A stretch of 51,743 nt of DNA, taken from the NCBI GenBank assembly GCA_038093975.1, contig JBBPTG010000173.1, forward strand, positions 1-51,743, in the 5' to 3' direction. A program made the translations under genes and the position numbers. Below the pieces are notes generated by a model, which did not search any database, was not told where the DNA came from, and saw only the letters and a list, made by a program, of their open reading frames with translations. The first letter of the stretch is position 1, and every line of letters begins with the position of its first letter. Shown here piece after piece: positions 34,533 through 45,712 of the stretch. The DNA is from Chalciporus piperatus (Eukaryota; Basidiomycota; Agaricomycetes; Boletales; Boletaceae).

Positions 34533-34825
34533 GCGGTTTCCTTTGGTTGTTGACCCACTCATGTATCGCACGTTCCTCTTCCGATATGATTCTGATGCAC
34601 ATGCTATGCTTCATGCACCATTCACAACCAGCTGTCAAGTCCGTTGTAAAGACCAGGAAGCCTCTTATGATATCCATTGCAGATTATTCAGACCGATGAT
34701 ACAGGGTGCTAAGCCAGTGTCCGGGATGGTAAAAAAGTGACTATGTACTGTGGATGAAAATAAAAATAGGTATGTATACGTGCATGAGTCCGGGTCCATG
34801 GGAGATAGCGAGTGGATATTTGATT

Positions 34826-35552
34826 TCAAAGTCTTGGTACGTGCGAGCGCTCGGGAGCGTACTTGGCCTGAGAATCAAGAAGTTCAGTTTCACAGCTAAG
34901 ACACGTGTGTACGGCAACAATCTTACCATCTCGCTTTCCTTCTTCGCGAAACCGCACTTTTCGTAGAAGGCTATGTGATAGCGGAAATGAATCAGCGCCG
35001 CCTTCCCAGACTTGTCTGAATACTCCGACTTACGTATGTTGGCATCGCTGCAGTTCAGAATAGTCTTGTAGCAGCCGCTATTCTCACTGATGTGGGTGAG
35101 CGCGTGAATGATCCGTAGACCAAGTTTTTTGCCCTGTTGGCTCTTGTCTACGGCGATATCCTCGATGTGACCGACGCTGCCCAGACCCCTGAGGAACTTG
35201 CGCTCGATGAAGACGGAGCCGACGCCGACGATACGGTCACTGGCATTGTCAACAATGACGAGGGTATAGTACGTTCTGGGTACGGCGCGCATGGCGTGGA
35301 ACTGGTTCACCCAAGCGGCCTCGCCGAGGTCGTTGACGACGGTGAGAACGGAGAGAACATCAAGGTGACCACGCTTGTAGTCTGTCGATGCGAGCGGGCG
35401 GATCTATATGCGACGTTAGAATCCCTCATTCCAAGTCGGACCGAAAGACGCACGGTCAAGTCTAAGGGCAGCTGCTTCGAAACTTCGGGCGAGATCAACT
35501 CCTGAGGGAACATGAGGTCGAGGGCTGGCTGAGAGGCGGTTATTGACTGCAT
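34826..35552 (-). CDS. GNA1: Glucosamine-6-phosphate N-acetyltransferase
   Basis: Gna1 acetylates glucosamine-6-phosphate with acetyl-CoA in the UDP-GlcNAc pathway, feeding chitin, N-glycan and GPI synthesis in the cytosol. Exon 1 (35454-35552) gives MQSITASQPALDLMFPQELI and more, and exon 2 begins at 35403. Diagnostic GNAT-fold segments are IRPLASTDYKRGHLDVLSVL, GVGSVFIERKFLRGLGSVGH, IEDIAVDKSQQGKKLGLRII (acetyl-CoA binding Q/R-x-x-G-x-x-L) and NCSDANIPFYEKCGFAKKES. The last exon ends EMAKYAPERSHVPRL at the TGA 34826-34828. The size (~165-170 aa) is typical. The gene converges with RPL24, ~290 bp apart. No defects are seen. Confidence 0.95.
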
Positions 35553-35869
35553 GATTAACGTTGGGTGTATCAAGTAAGGAGAGTAGAAATGCAAGAAAGA
35601 AAGACGTTGGCTGGCTGTCGAGGTGGTGGTGGGCTTTGTGCGTTTGAGGTTCGTGTTTGGCTGCTTTATACTCTCTCTATCTCATAGCCTCGCGACACAG
35701 CCACCACTAGAGCTCAGTTCAAATTGCAATTTGCGTCCGCGAGCATTGCCTCGATATGGCTGTAAGTACATGCACATTAAAAATACAACGTGCAGTTGCA
35801 AGCAATTACGTGCTTCCTACATCGCACCCCGGTACTACGACCGAGTATCGTACACATCGTGACTTGATA

Positions 35870-37241
35870 TTAGGCGTTGAGCGGCAGAGTAATCTCTTTG
35901 CCTTTGAACTTGTTCATGATCTCCGTCCCGAGTGGTTTCCCAGTCCCCTTCATACGCCTCCACAGCGAAAGCTTTCCTCCCTCACACACCAAGGCCAGAG
36001 GAACACCTTCCCCCTGCCGACGCACCGCCCGCGAAATATCCTCCAGCAACGTCTTCAACTTACCGAGGGAAGCCTCCACTTCCGCCGCGTGCGGCTTCAT
36101 CTCCTTGCTCTTGAGAGCAATTCTCTCAACGGGTTGAAAGCCACCTCCATCGTGCTTGGCTAGGTAGAGCCATTCGGTCTGTGCAAAGTAGAGCTGGGGG
36201 TAGATCTCCTTCCAATCCAGTTCTCGCTTTATCGACCTCGTTTTCACCTCGATCAAGTCGGACTGAGGCACTAACGAGCGAGGCGAGGTGAGCTGTACGT
36301 TGAGACCTCCAAATGACTTGATCTTCGCTTTGGTTTCTGCAGATCCTTGGCCTCGGATGCTCAACGACGAGAACGAGGCGAGGAACTCATCCTCATCCTC
36401 GTGGTCGAGCTGTGATTCTATGCGAGCATCCACCGTGCAGCCGAGGAGGATGTTCAATGTCCCGAATCTCTGCCACCCGAGCTGTCAACAGCAGCTCCAG
36501 GCAATGAGGAATGGCTCACATAGGTTACGGCACGGTGATGGTCCAGCATCTTCTCGCATTCCCGAGGAGCTTTCGTAGCTGCCTTCAAATATTCATGCCC
36601 ATACCCAACACCTTGCCCTGCCACCGCCGCGTTTTCTTCTCGCCGAGTGAATAAACATGTCGTGTTGACCAAATCGACGTCAATCCGAAAGTTGGTCCGA
36701 CTTGGAGGTTGAACGTTGTCGATGTAGCGCAGAAGCTTGCGAAGGCTATTGCGATCGGTAACAAAGTCGAGATCTTTGTACGCGAAGTCATCGTGCAATG
36801 CATCAATCGCAGCAAAGAGGGGCAACATTGGGGAAAGATTGTCGCCCATCTTTGATGCGTTGTGATGTACGAACTGGACTCCACTATCGAGTGGTACTCT
36901 TTCCACTGGGGCGCGTTCGCTCGCCCAGATCCAGGGCGAGCCTTCCATGTAGTGAGGGGGCATGTCAGGGTTACTGAGGATGTCGACATACCTGGAACAG
37001 CGATGGTTGGAGTTGGTGCATCGATCCATGAATAGGAAGCGATGGGTTTCAACTCGCTGATACGAACGACCGGTTGAGAGGAATACGGTCGTCCCGCCGA
37101 GTCCGAGTCGGCAGAGACTCGGAAAGTGGTAATTTGGGCGTCGAGGTCCTGTAAAAGAAACGCCGTCACATTATCGCGACCACTCTCATATCCGCGGTGA
37201 GCCATGGCCCTGCCGCGTCTTGGCTGCCATCTTCCTCTCAT
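35870..37241 (-). CDS. Conserved fungal protein with PD-(D/E)XK nuclease-like core, copy D (three exons, 423 aa)
   Basis: Exons are 36992-37241, 36520-36941 and 35870-36469, and the frame closes. Together with copy E it defines a fungal family that databases, as I recall, often mislabel geranylgeranyl pyrophosphate synthetase. No DDxxD prenyl-synthase motif is present. Conserved blocks are AFLLQDLDAQ, PIASYSWIDAPTPTIAVPGS, DLDFVTDRNSLRKLLR, FRIDVDLVNTTCLFTRRE, GYGHEYLKAATKAP, EKMLDHHRAVTYRFGTLNIL, CTVDA and DLIEVKTRS, followed by LDWKEIYPQLYFAQT. An Asp in VDA, then E-x-K in EVK about 70 residues later, then Q..Y..Q in a helix, fits a PD-(D/E)XK (RecB/DXO-like) arrangement. This is inference. 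The start is the first ATG before a basic Arg-rich N-terminus (MRGRWQPRRGRAM). The gene looks intact. Confidence 0.8.
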
Positions 37242-37698
37242 GGTGGGTAGCTTCGATGTCCTGTGGGTCACTGGACTGGATTCTCTTTATATCACAAGAT
37301 CGGGTCATCCTATCGCCGAGTGCGATACCTCTTCGAACACGGCGCAGATCATTGTACACATGTGGCATTCTTACCCCTAGTAGTCTGGTGACCAGCCCGT
37401 CCAGTAATTCTGATTCTGAAGATATCTGCGAAGTTGCTCCGCGTACCTGCTACCGATGGCGTCGGATCAGGCAGTGGCCTTCTTCCATCCATCAGCGCAC
37501 CCAGATGACCTCAAGCTGGTGTATAAAAAGACATACAAAACTCGTGAAACTAAGTTCCACCAGCATTCATAATGTACAAAATTTGATAAAGATAATACGC
37601 CGATGGTGGTCCACAAGTATCCTCGCCAGCGAGCAATCATAATCGTCAACGAACATCCTACGAACAAAAAAAAGGACGGAAAAGGCTGAGAGGAAGCA
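37242..37698. other. Intergenic region between copy D and Ase1
   Basis: Upstream of D and downstream of the Ase1-like gene (both minus). No gene or notable structure seen. Confidence 0.5.
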
Positions 37699-40576
37699 TC
37701 ATTCCTCCTCGGTCGGGGCCATCCCTCTGAACCCCGCACCCCTCAATCCAAGGTTACCGTCTATACTTGGCCTTGGCCTGAAGCTCTCCCGTTTGATTCG
37801 ACCACCTTTACGCAAATCCTGTGCAGCACTAACCGTCACTGAGCGCGTCGCGTAGTGCGTGTTCATACTCGAGCTCCCCGTGCTGTGGCCGGTTGATGTA
37901 GCGCGCGAAGCGGTACGTTGCAACGACGACGGGACGCGACCCCATCCAAGCCCAGCATATCCATCTGCATGTTTGGATTTCGCGGTCGTCTGAGGAACCA
38001 TAGGTCCTGCTGGCCGTGGTAGAAAAGACGAGCCACCGCTCGCCGCGCGGGCCTTTGTTGGGGAAGTTCGCAGAGGCTTGACGCTGCCATCCGCAAGCTT
38101 CTGTCGTTTGTTCGTCGTCTGGGACATTGATGACGCTGACCTGACTGCTGGGGTGACGACCCCCGCAAGGGCATTGCTTGATTTCCCGGGAACGTATCCA
38201 GCTTTATTGGCACCAGTGTTTACCGGTTCGAGACTTCGACTTCGGGTGGGAGGTTCTGGAGGCTTATTCGCGTTGAGCGCCTGTATCGAGTATTGCGAGG
38301 TTACGGTCTTCTTCTTGTTCTCCTGTTCATTCGCAGACACGTTCTCCATCAGGATCTGGAGCATGCTTTCGCCATGCACCAGGAAGGGACGACCGTTGGC
38401 CTGCTCCCATGTAGGGAGGGACGATAGAAATTGTTGTTCCAACTATCGTTCGAGCGTGGTCATTAAGGATGAAGCACGGCGATAGTACATGAAAACTAAC
38501 CTTGGGTTTCTCCTTACCCACCCGCTTTCTCATCTTCTCTTCCCTTAACAGTCGTCCTGGATCACGCCCGCCTCCCCGACCAAGGAGCCGCGTCTGGTCA
38601 CTAGCAGCCCGCGCCAACTCCTTCTCTTCCTCGCATATCTCAAAGTACTTCTTTATTGACGCCAACAGTGGCGTTTTCAGTCTGAACTCCGTTTTAAGAC
38701 GCGCAATCTCGCCTTCATGTTGGCTGAGCAGCTCCTCGGTGTGTTCATCTGTGAAAATGAATTCGTTTAGGTCCAGAGCACCGAGTTTTTACAACGAACC
38801 ATCCACAAACGCGGCAAACTCTGCGCGCTCATCTTCTCCAGTCATCAGTTGATCCCACAAGGCTTCGATCTCGCCTCGTGCATTCAATATGAACTCTTCC
38901 ATCCGCTCCCGCTTGAGGTCGATCATTCGCTCTAGCTCCTCTTCATAGGCTTGGATCACTTGCGGAGTCGTTCCGCGATTCGCCTAGGGCCACCGAGGAT
39001 GTTTTAACAGTGAATTAGAGATGAGGCGGCGGCGACTCACATCAACAAATCCGTCCATCGCGTTCTCGTCCACCCCCATTCTCCTCCATAGGGACTCTAG
39101 TTGATCATACATGGCCTGAATTTGCGTCTCTCTTCGTCTCTTCAATTCCGTCAACTCAGCACACCGTTGGTCTGCCCATGATAGCACCTTCTGAGTTGGC
39201 TCAACCGGAAGCGAACTAAGAAGGGTGGCGGGCACTGGGTCGGCTGTTGATGACGAATCTAAAAGTTGTACAAAACGGCAAAAGGTGTGGTGATAATCGC
39301 GTGCGGAATCTGGGGTGGTTTCGGGTGGTGATATCGTTATTAGGGTTGGCGTTTGCGAGCCCGAGCGGAAGAGAAACCCGCCGTCGAGCTTGCCTTGAGA
39401 CGAAGGCGTGGGCGTACCAGTCGCGAGGAAAGGATCTGAGTTCGCTGACCTTGAGCTGCTGACCGACGACGAACGGGGGAGGGTGAAGGTGGGTATGGCT
39501 AGTGTCGATGAAGAAGCGACAGGTAGCGGGGATGTTCCCTCGAATTCTGATACATCAATTCCAAGTTCCGTGTGCAGCCAGTCAATTTGAAGGAACATAT
39601 CCCCCAGAAGAGTTAGGCGTCTGGTCTAAGTAATGGTGTTTTAGCTGTCTGTGCGCGCATCACATATGAAAGCAGGGAAGCGCGGATCGCGTCCGCACAG
39701 GAACAGCAGAAAGAAAGCCCAATGATCATCGAGTTTCGCCTGTTTGGTGCTCGAAGCAATGACATCGCTGTGTCTGTGACGCTGGAGACAAACCACGTTT
39801 CCCCAAAATCAACCCCGATGGACAAACTGTTCACGGGACCTCTGGGCATGATGGTCGAAACAACAGTTTGGCTCAGGACATTCGTATTTAGAACACATCG
39901 GGTATAAAATAAAACAAAGGCGAACTCGGAATCCACTCACCACTTCACCCTTGCCTCGTACAAGCTCTTTCTCGAGCTTGGAGAAGCGCTCCGGCAGGAC
40001 GTTCCGGATCGCATTTGGATTATTTGGATCTTCATCGGCGGCAACAACAGGTCGAAGGATATCAGGGGGGAAATAATTTGATCCCAGAGAACGCGCGAGT
40101 GCGTTTAGTCGATTGGTCAACGTAGTAAGTTGCTCGAGTTTCGTGTGGTATACCTATCCTGATGTCGACATTTCGTATCCTTGAATCAGTACAATTCGTT
40201 GACGCACCTGTCGCAAACGCTCTTGATACTCCATGGCACGCTCATGACGGCGCGGTAGGACCTTCTCCGACTTTATGTCGCTGAGTGATCCGGCAACTTT
40301 CGTGTTCGTTCCCAGGGCTTGAGAATATCGCGAACATCCTGCCTCTACCTCCTCGCATTTTGCTTCCCATTCTTCTACTTGTTTCTTGCGGAGATCGATT
40401 TGCGACTCGACTGCACGGGTCAGGGTGTGCTGTAATTCCTGGAGTTCATCTTCGAGGGCTGTGGTGGGTAGACCGAGCTGAGCATGTAGTTGTGGCAGTA
40501 GCAGGGTTTGCGCGTTCAGATGTGTGTGTAGCGTCGAGAGTAGTTCGCTCACTGCGAGCGACGATGAGGAAGCCAT
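37699..40576 (-). CDS. Ase1/PRC1/MAP65-family microtubule bundling protein (six exons, ~790 aa)
   Basis: Ase1 dimers crosslink antiparallel microtubules in the anaphase midzone and support spindle elongation and cytokinesis. The start MASSSSLAVSELLSTLHTHL is at ATG 40576. The N-terminal half is coiled coil (EDELQELQHTLTRAVESQID, LRKKQVEEWEAKCEEVEAG). The conserved spectrin-like microtubule-binding region contains LLGDMFLQIDWLHTELGID, LTELKRRRETQIQAMYDQLE, SLWRRMGVDE, YEEELERMIDLKRERMEEFI, REEIEALWDQL and LKTPLLASIKKYFEICEEEK, RLLGRGGGRDPGRLLREEKM, and RKRVGKEKPK. The last ~220 residues are Ser/Thr/Pro/Arg-rich, with likely CDK sites and a nuclear-localisation-like NKRQK, ending GFRGMAPTEEE. 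The gene sits at the centre of the inverted duplication described in the findings. Confidence 0.92.
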
Positions 40577-41009
40577 GGGTAACCGAGTCAAACTCACATC
40601 GCCATTTCGTGGTTTCAAACCAACCGCGTCTCTTCTGAGTCACGTGATCGTTGATATATCACATGACCGACAATAGCCAATCCAGGAAGCGGACCCCCAA
40701 CTCCCCGAAGAGACTGTTCCTTATCAACAATTATTCTGTCAACCTCACAAATCGCTACATTAATGCAAGAACACATCGTCGTTGGGTTTGGCTGCCATGA
40801 ATGTCGACCCAAGCCTCATCAACCCAAGAGAATTAACCCAGGAGAAGGGGTGGCAATCAATTTCATGTCAGGATGCATTCGAGACCTAGCTCGTGACGGG
40901 GTTTTTCCCGTTTGAGGACCCTTTTTCTCCCATCGTGATGGGAAAGTGACCCTATAAGAAGCAGTCGATTCACTGCGAAGACCTTGACCTCTGACCACGA
41001 TTCACAGTC
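40577..41009. promoter_or_regulatory. Divergent promoter region between Ase1 and copy E
   Basis: The two genes face away from each other, so this holds both promoters. A TATA-like CCCTATAAGAAG at about 40951-40962 lies ~50 nt upstream of the copy E ATG at 41010. Nothing else is recognisable. Confidence 0.45.
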
Positions 41010-42291
41010 ATGGCAGCATACAAACGACACGGCAAGGGCAAGTCTGGTGGTAGAGAGAGCGGTGCTGACACTTCAGCGTTCCTTTTGAAGGACCTAGAGA
41101 CACGACTCACGCCTTTCACTACCGACTCTGCACCTCAGGCAGAAGTTCAACTTAGCGACGTGAAACCCGTCGCATCCTACTCGTGGATCGACCAGCCGAT
41201 GCCGACCATCGCTGTCCCAGGTTGATCTCCTTATGTCCTTTTATTTTTTGAGTCATCTTAAATCGATAAAGGTTCTCCTCGAATCTGGGCGGAAGAGCGC
41301 AGTCCTGTGGTGAACGTTCCACATGATAACGGCGTGCAATTCATGCATCATGACGCAACAAAGATGGGCGACCGCTCTCCATTGTTGCCCCTCTTTGCTG
41401 CGATTGATGCATTGCACGCCGACTTCCGCTATAAAGATCTTGATCTCGTTACGGATCGCAACGGTCTTCGAAAGCTTATGCGCTTTGTCAACAATATCAA
41501 GAGCAAGGGTATCTTCCGCATTGACGTTGACTTGGTCCAGGACACTTGTTTCTTCACACGGAGGGAGGAGAGGCCTGAGATCAGAGGGAATGGGAGCGGG
41601 TATGGACATGAATATCTACGGGCTGCCACCAAGACTCCCCCTGGGATCGAGAAGATGCTGGACCACCACCGTGCCATAACCTATGTGAGTGTTTTAATCA
41701 GCTAGCTTCATATCTAAACATTTCTGGTAGAAATTTGGCGGTTTAAATGTGCTATTGAGCTGCACAGTAGATGCCTGCACAGATCCCGATGCTGACGATA
41801 ACGATCACTTTCTCTCCTCGTTCTCTTCGCTGAGCATCGGAGGTTCAGCCACAAAGCCAAATGTGCAGTCCTTTGCGGGGATCAACATCAGGCTCACTTC
41901 GCCATCTTCTATGGTGCCCCAATCCAGTTTAATTGAGATCAAGACAAGGTCCGCACGCAGCGGCCTGGATTGGAAGGAGATTTATCCCCAGATCTACCTA
42001 GCGCAGACTGGGAGCTTCTACGTGGCAAAGCACACCGGCGGAACCTTTCAGCCAGTTGAGAAGATTCCCCTCGACGGCGAGAGGATGAAAATGCAAGCGC
42101 AGACAATGGAAGCATCGTTCGGCAAGTTGAAGGCATTGCTGGAGGACATTCTGCGGGCCGTGCGTGAGCAGGGAGAGGGTGTCCCTTTGACGCTGGTGTG
42201 TCAGGGACCAGGGAAGCTTTCTCTTTGGAGGCGCAAGAAGGGGTCCGGCAAGCCCCTCGAGGTAGAAATCACGAGCAAGTTCAGAGTGTAG
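41010..42291 (+). CDS. Conserved fungal protein with PD-(D/E)XK nuclease-like core, copy E (three exons, 394 aa)
   Basis: Paralogue of copy D on the opposite strand. Exons are 41010-41220, 41272-41684 and 41731-42291, with identical intron positions to D. Shared blocks are SAFLLKDLETRL, PVASYSWIDQPMPTIAVPGS, DLDLVTDRNGLRKLMRFV, FRIDVDLVQDTCFFTRREE, GYGHEYLRAATKTP, EKMLDHHRAITYKFGGLNVL, SCTVDACTD, SLIEIKTRSARSGLDWKEI, YPQIYLAQTGSFYVAKH and KLSLWRRKKGSGKPLEVEI. The possible active-site set (VDA Asp, EIK, helix QIYLAQ) is conserved with D, while the N-terminal tail is shorter and lacks the Arg-rich stretch. The kinase C start codon follows 360 bp downstream on the same strand. Biological function unknown. 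Confidence 0.8.
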
Positions 42292-42651
42292 TGGGGATCT
42301 CTACTTTTCGATTCTCCAAGCACAAGTTCAAGTCGGCGTATGTACGATATTTGTTTGGCGCACGGGTATGAATTCTGATTGAGCATCTTCTACTAGTGTG
42401 GCATTTGTGTTGTTGTCATTCCCACCTCACTCGCAAAGTAGGTGTTTAAAGTGCCGGTAGATTACTGACTGTACTTGCGACTCACCGTGGTAGGCCACAG
42501 CATTAGCGGGATTTGAATGGAGCGCCTGTGTGCACTGGATGCACGACTGAATGAATATATTACCAGCAATGCTGGCAAGACATCTCAGAATCTGCCATCA
42601 CGCCCAATCCCCACCTCACACCCTTCGAGTCGAATTCAAAGCAGCTCTCAA
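42292..42651. other. Region between copy E and kinase C
   Basis: Kinase C promoter/5' region. The frame is open from an upstream ATG at 42517, which would add 45 residues to kinase C. Because copies A and B begin at MA(S/L)EPL, the ATG at 42652 is preferred. The last ~40 bp are conserved upstream of A and B. Confidence 0.5.
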
Positions 42652-44079
42652 ATGGCATCGGAACCACTTCCAGCGACGCGCGCACTAACCGACCTCGATT
42701 TTTACTTCTTAGATGATATGGTAGAGGACATCGCCCGATACGCTCCTGGGGGATATCACCCGATCATCATCGGCGATGTTCTCAGCCCTGAAGGTTCCAG
42801 TGAAAATGGGCCTCGTCGGTACAGGGTCGTCTATAAACTAGGTCATGGAGCATACGGCACAGTATGGCTCGCGGAAAACCTTGATTCAAGCAACACCCTG
42901 GTTGCCGTGAAGGTCATAGTCGCTGAAGAATCTGAGGACGGCCGGGAGAACGAAGCGGATATGCTGACGGCCGCTTCCACGGCGCAACCTCAGGCTCTAG
43001 ATGGATCCCATATTGTGACACTCCTGGACCGCTTCATGCTAAAGGGACCCAACGGTACTCACTCGGTCCTGGTGACAGAAGTTGTCGTACCGTTCAATCA
43101 AATTATCGAAGAGCATACCCCTCAATGGCACAAACTCGTTGCCCACGGTCTTGTAAAGGCAGTTGCGCAAATGCATTCTGCGGGAATTGTCCATGGAGGT
43201 ACTGATACCATATTTTTAATGATCAGGTGCTGATATCTCTAGAGATCTTCACACCGACAATGTCGGAATCGCCTTTCCTCAACTCGCGCAGGAAACCGTC
43301 GATTCTGTCATGCGACACATGAGGCCGCCCAATGCTTATCCCCTTCTAGTCATCGATGCTGCCAATCAAACGCCCTCGCTGCCACGTTACCTCGTCCAAT
43401 CATCCAACTCACTCATCGAATACTACCACAAGGTTGCGGAATCGGAGACCCCGTTCACGAAAATATTCGATCTGGGCAGTGGTGGGTGAAATATTTGGTG
43501 AAGTCATCAGTACTGTCATTCTGAAGTGCTTCTCGATACAGCCCGTCAGTGGGGGGTGCTACCTCGAAGTTTTCAGTGTATAGCGAGTGCTTGTTCTCCA
43601 GAACTGGCCTTCGCCGTGGCCATAGAGCACATTGAGAACCCGCCAATCGAAGCTCCGGCCGACATCTGGGCTGTCGGTGCTATAGTGCGTGTCTCAGAAT
43701 GGGTTCCAGTCTTCCTGGCCATGAACGAACATTGACTCCGTGTTACTGTTAGATCTACGAGATCTTCTCTCGCTGCGTGCTCTTCGACAGCCCTAACATA
43801 GAACGTCAACTCATACGCACCCTGGCGATGACCGCTTCAGTCCCTCATGGACGGGAGGATTGGTATTCCACGCTAGTACTTACTCCCCGGCCGGTCTCGC
43901 AGGATGCTTCAGATACGTGGTGGGAATCTAAAAAGGAGGCCCTCAGGCCCAGATGCGCAGGGGATGCGGACTTGGAGGCACTGGTTGCGTTGTTGAAGAG
44001 GATACTCGTTCTTGACCCGAGTGCGCGGCCGAGTGCAACTGAGATTTTGCAGGATCCATGGTTCACGATGTCTTCCTAG
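42652..44079 (+). CDS. SRPK-like protein kinase, copy C (four exons, 417 aa)
   Basis: Exons are 42652-43198, 43245-43481, 43542-43684 and 43753-44079, totalling 418 codons with stop. Features in order are GGYHPIIIGDVLSPEGSSEN (SRPK entry motif), KLGHGAYGTVWLAENLDSS, VAVKV, ENEADML (helix C Glu), VHGDLHTDNVGIAF (catalytic loop, Asp and Asn kept), KIFDLGS (DFG equivalent), FQCIASACSPELAFAVAIEH, PPIEAPADIWAVGAIIYEIF, VPHGREDWY and SATEILQDPWFTMSS. The short C-lobe segment between DLG and SPE is unusual. Introns interrupt the gene exactly at HG|DLH and after DLG. All expected catalytic residues are present, so it could be active. Substrates are unknown. It is the most clearly assembled of the three copies. 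Confidence 0.87.
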
Positions 44080-44400
44080 TCAGTAACAATTATGGTGAAG
44101 GGGGGGGAGAGCCTGTCGTTGAGCTTGTATAATCCATTTTGTGTGATACGATCGAAGAACTCGACAATAAAAGCCTGTATCTAGCCGTTTCTTTAACTAT
44201 ATGTGAGCAAACAATCGGTCAATTGACCTATGCGCGACTCAGCCTTGGAACGTTATGAGCGGGTGATGTGCAACATTCAGACTGTGTAGTTAAGTGGTCC
44301 AGCAATATCATGATAGGATTCGCCTGGTGGTCACGCCGCGGCGACGGCCTGCAGCATGTGCGTTCCATTCGACTCGGAGTTCATTCAACTGACCGGACGG
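44080..44400 (+). repeat. Duplicated 3' flank of kinase C with repeat copy R3
   Basis: Matches, in reverse complement, the flank of kinase B (31385-31704) and, up to about 44250, kinase A's flank (29279-29444). It includes the dispersed repeat R3 (44283-44400). The match stops near 44396 and resumes at about 45558, showing an insertion in this arm. Confidence 0.8.
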
Positions 44401-44777
44401 TATGTGCTTACCGCGATGTAGTTGGTTTGGTCTGAAGGGCGGAATGTCGGTTTTCTTCTGAACCTGACACACTAGGCCCACAAAGGGAAGACGATACAAT
44501 TTTGACGTTCCCTAGTCTTTTCAATGTCGCGAATCAACATCATTAGCCCACTGGCACGAACTCACCGTCAGGGTTAATACCTGATTGCCATCCAAGCGGA
44601 GGAGGGCCGCGATCTGTGCATCAAGTTGGTGATGTGGCGTTGCCAGATGACAGAGCGGCTGTGGCATTCGTAGGGGAAGGGAGAGGTTCAGACTCGGACG
44701 AGATGACCGGAACCAGTGTAGTAGGCACTGAACTGAGTGGTAGCAACAGGTGCAGAGCAGCTCCCTCCAGAACTCGT

Positions 44778-45250
44778 CTAGCTCGCGCTCGTTGCCACTG
44801 GCGCAGGGGTGATAAATGGAGCCGCAGAAGACGAGGATACAGGCATATCGTCTGCGCAGGTGGTGGTGGTATTTGAAGTTTCCGCTGCGATGGCCTTTTG
44901 TCGCGCCGAGAAAGTAGTAGGCGATATCGGACACCCAACATCGGGACCTTCAAGGTTCTGCAACTTGACACGGTGACACCAGCAGCGTTCAGACGGGCGA
45001 GCTGAGATGCGGTGCTGTTGTCGGTCGGGGATGTTAGCTTGACGCTCGGGTTCGTAGTGACGAAACCAGCAGCAACGTTCTGATTGAGGGCCGGCAAAAA
45101 AATTCATGATCAACGCACCTCACTGAGATGATGGAATCGCTGAGAACTGACGGCAAGGAAGAACGTCGAGTTTGACAGGGTACCTGGATTGGTTTCCCAT
45201 TGGTTCCATTCACAGCGCCATAACAGTTACCCGTACCCACGAAGGATAAC
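44778..45250 (-). pseudogene. Decayed small secreted-protein gene (basidiomycete family)
   Basis: On the minus strand the pieces FVGTGNCYGAVNGTNGKPIQ, NQNVAAGFVTTNPSVKLTSP, TDNSTASQLARLNAA and, in a shifted frame, LQNLEGPDVGCPISPTTFSA, RQKAIAAET can be read. They end in a Ser/Thr/Pro-rich tail (SSSSAAPFITPAPVATSAS, stop). This order is, from memory, that of a small secreted protein family common in mushrooms, with a PTDxSxASQLAR..NAA..VTLQNL core. Here the segment between PIQVPC and NQN is disrupted, and a frameshift lies between NAA and LQNL near 44990. No signal-peptide exon was found. Gene loss is therefore likely, although a sequencing error could mimic one of the shifts. Confidence 0.6.
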
Positions 45251-45557
45251 AAGGCAATGTCACTCCAAGGCTGCGCGATGCGACTGGCACCTTGTCACAC
45301 ATTCCTTTAGATTTCTCCTTTCAGAAAAAGAGAGATGTCAATCCTGCCCCTGCCCCCTCCTTTGATTGATAGGCTGGAATCAAACCTGATGGTCGGACGA
45401 ACCAAAACGCAGCGGCTGGAAAAATGCTAGTGTGAGTCGTTAACCATCTATCTTCCCGAAAAGGCAGGTGGTGAGCCTTAGCGGCGAGAAGTTGGCAACG
45501 AATCCAATGAGCTACAATACCACAGGCCTCTTGAGGGCACTTGTGATAGAACGTAAG

Positions 45558-45712
45558 AAGGTCATACAAAGTGTCAGGCTCCGATTTGAGATGCTCTTAT
45601 ACAATTTTGAGACCAAACTTGGCATACAACGTAGTAATAATACATGTTCATCCGACTGATTCTGAAGGCGAGAAAGAAAGAGAGTCTCTTAATGAGCGAC
45701 GGCGTGCGAGCT
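45558..45712 (+). repeat. Resumption of the duplicated flank after the insertion
   Basis: ACAAAGTGTCAG followed by CTTATACAATTTTGAGACCA and GAGAGTCTCTT matches the minus strand of 31215-31390, in the same order as around kinase B. Confidence 0.75.

Noticed and set aside
35870..42291. Geranylgeranyl pyrophosphate synthase for genes D and E
   Set aside because: I recall database entries with this name for similar proteins, but no DDxxD or other isoprenyl synthase motif is visible in either product.
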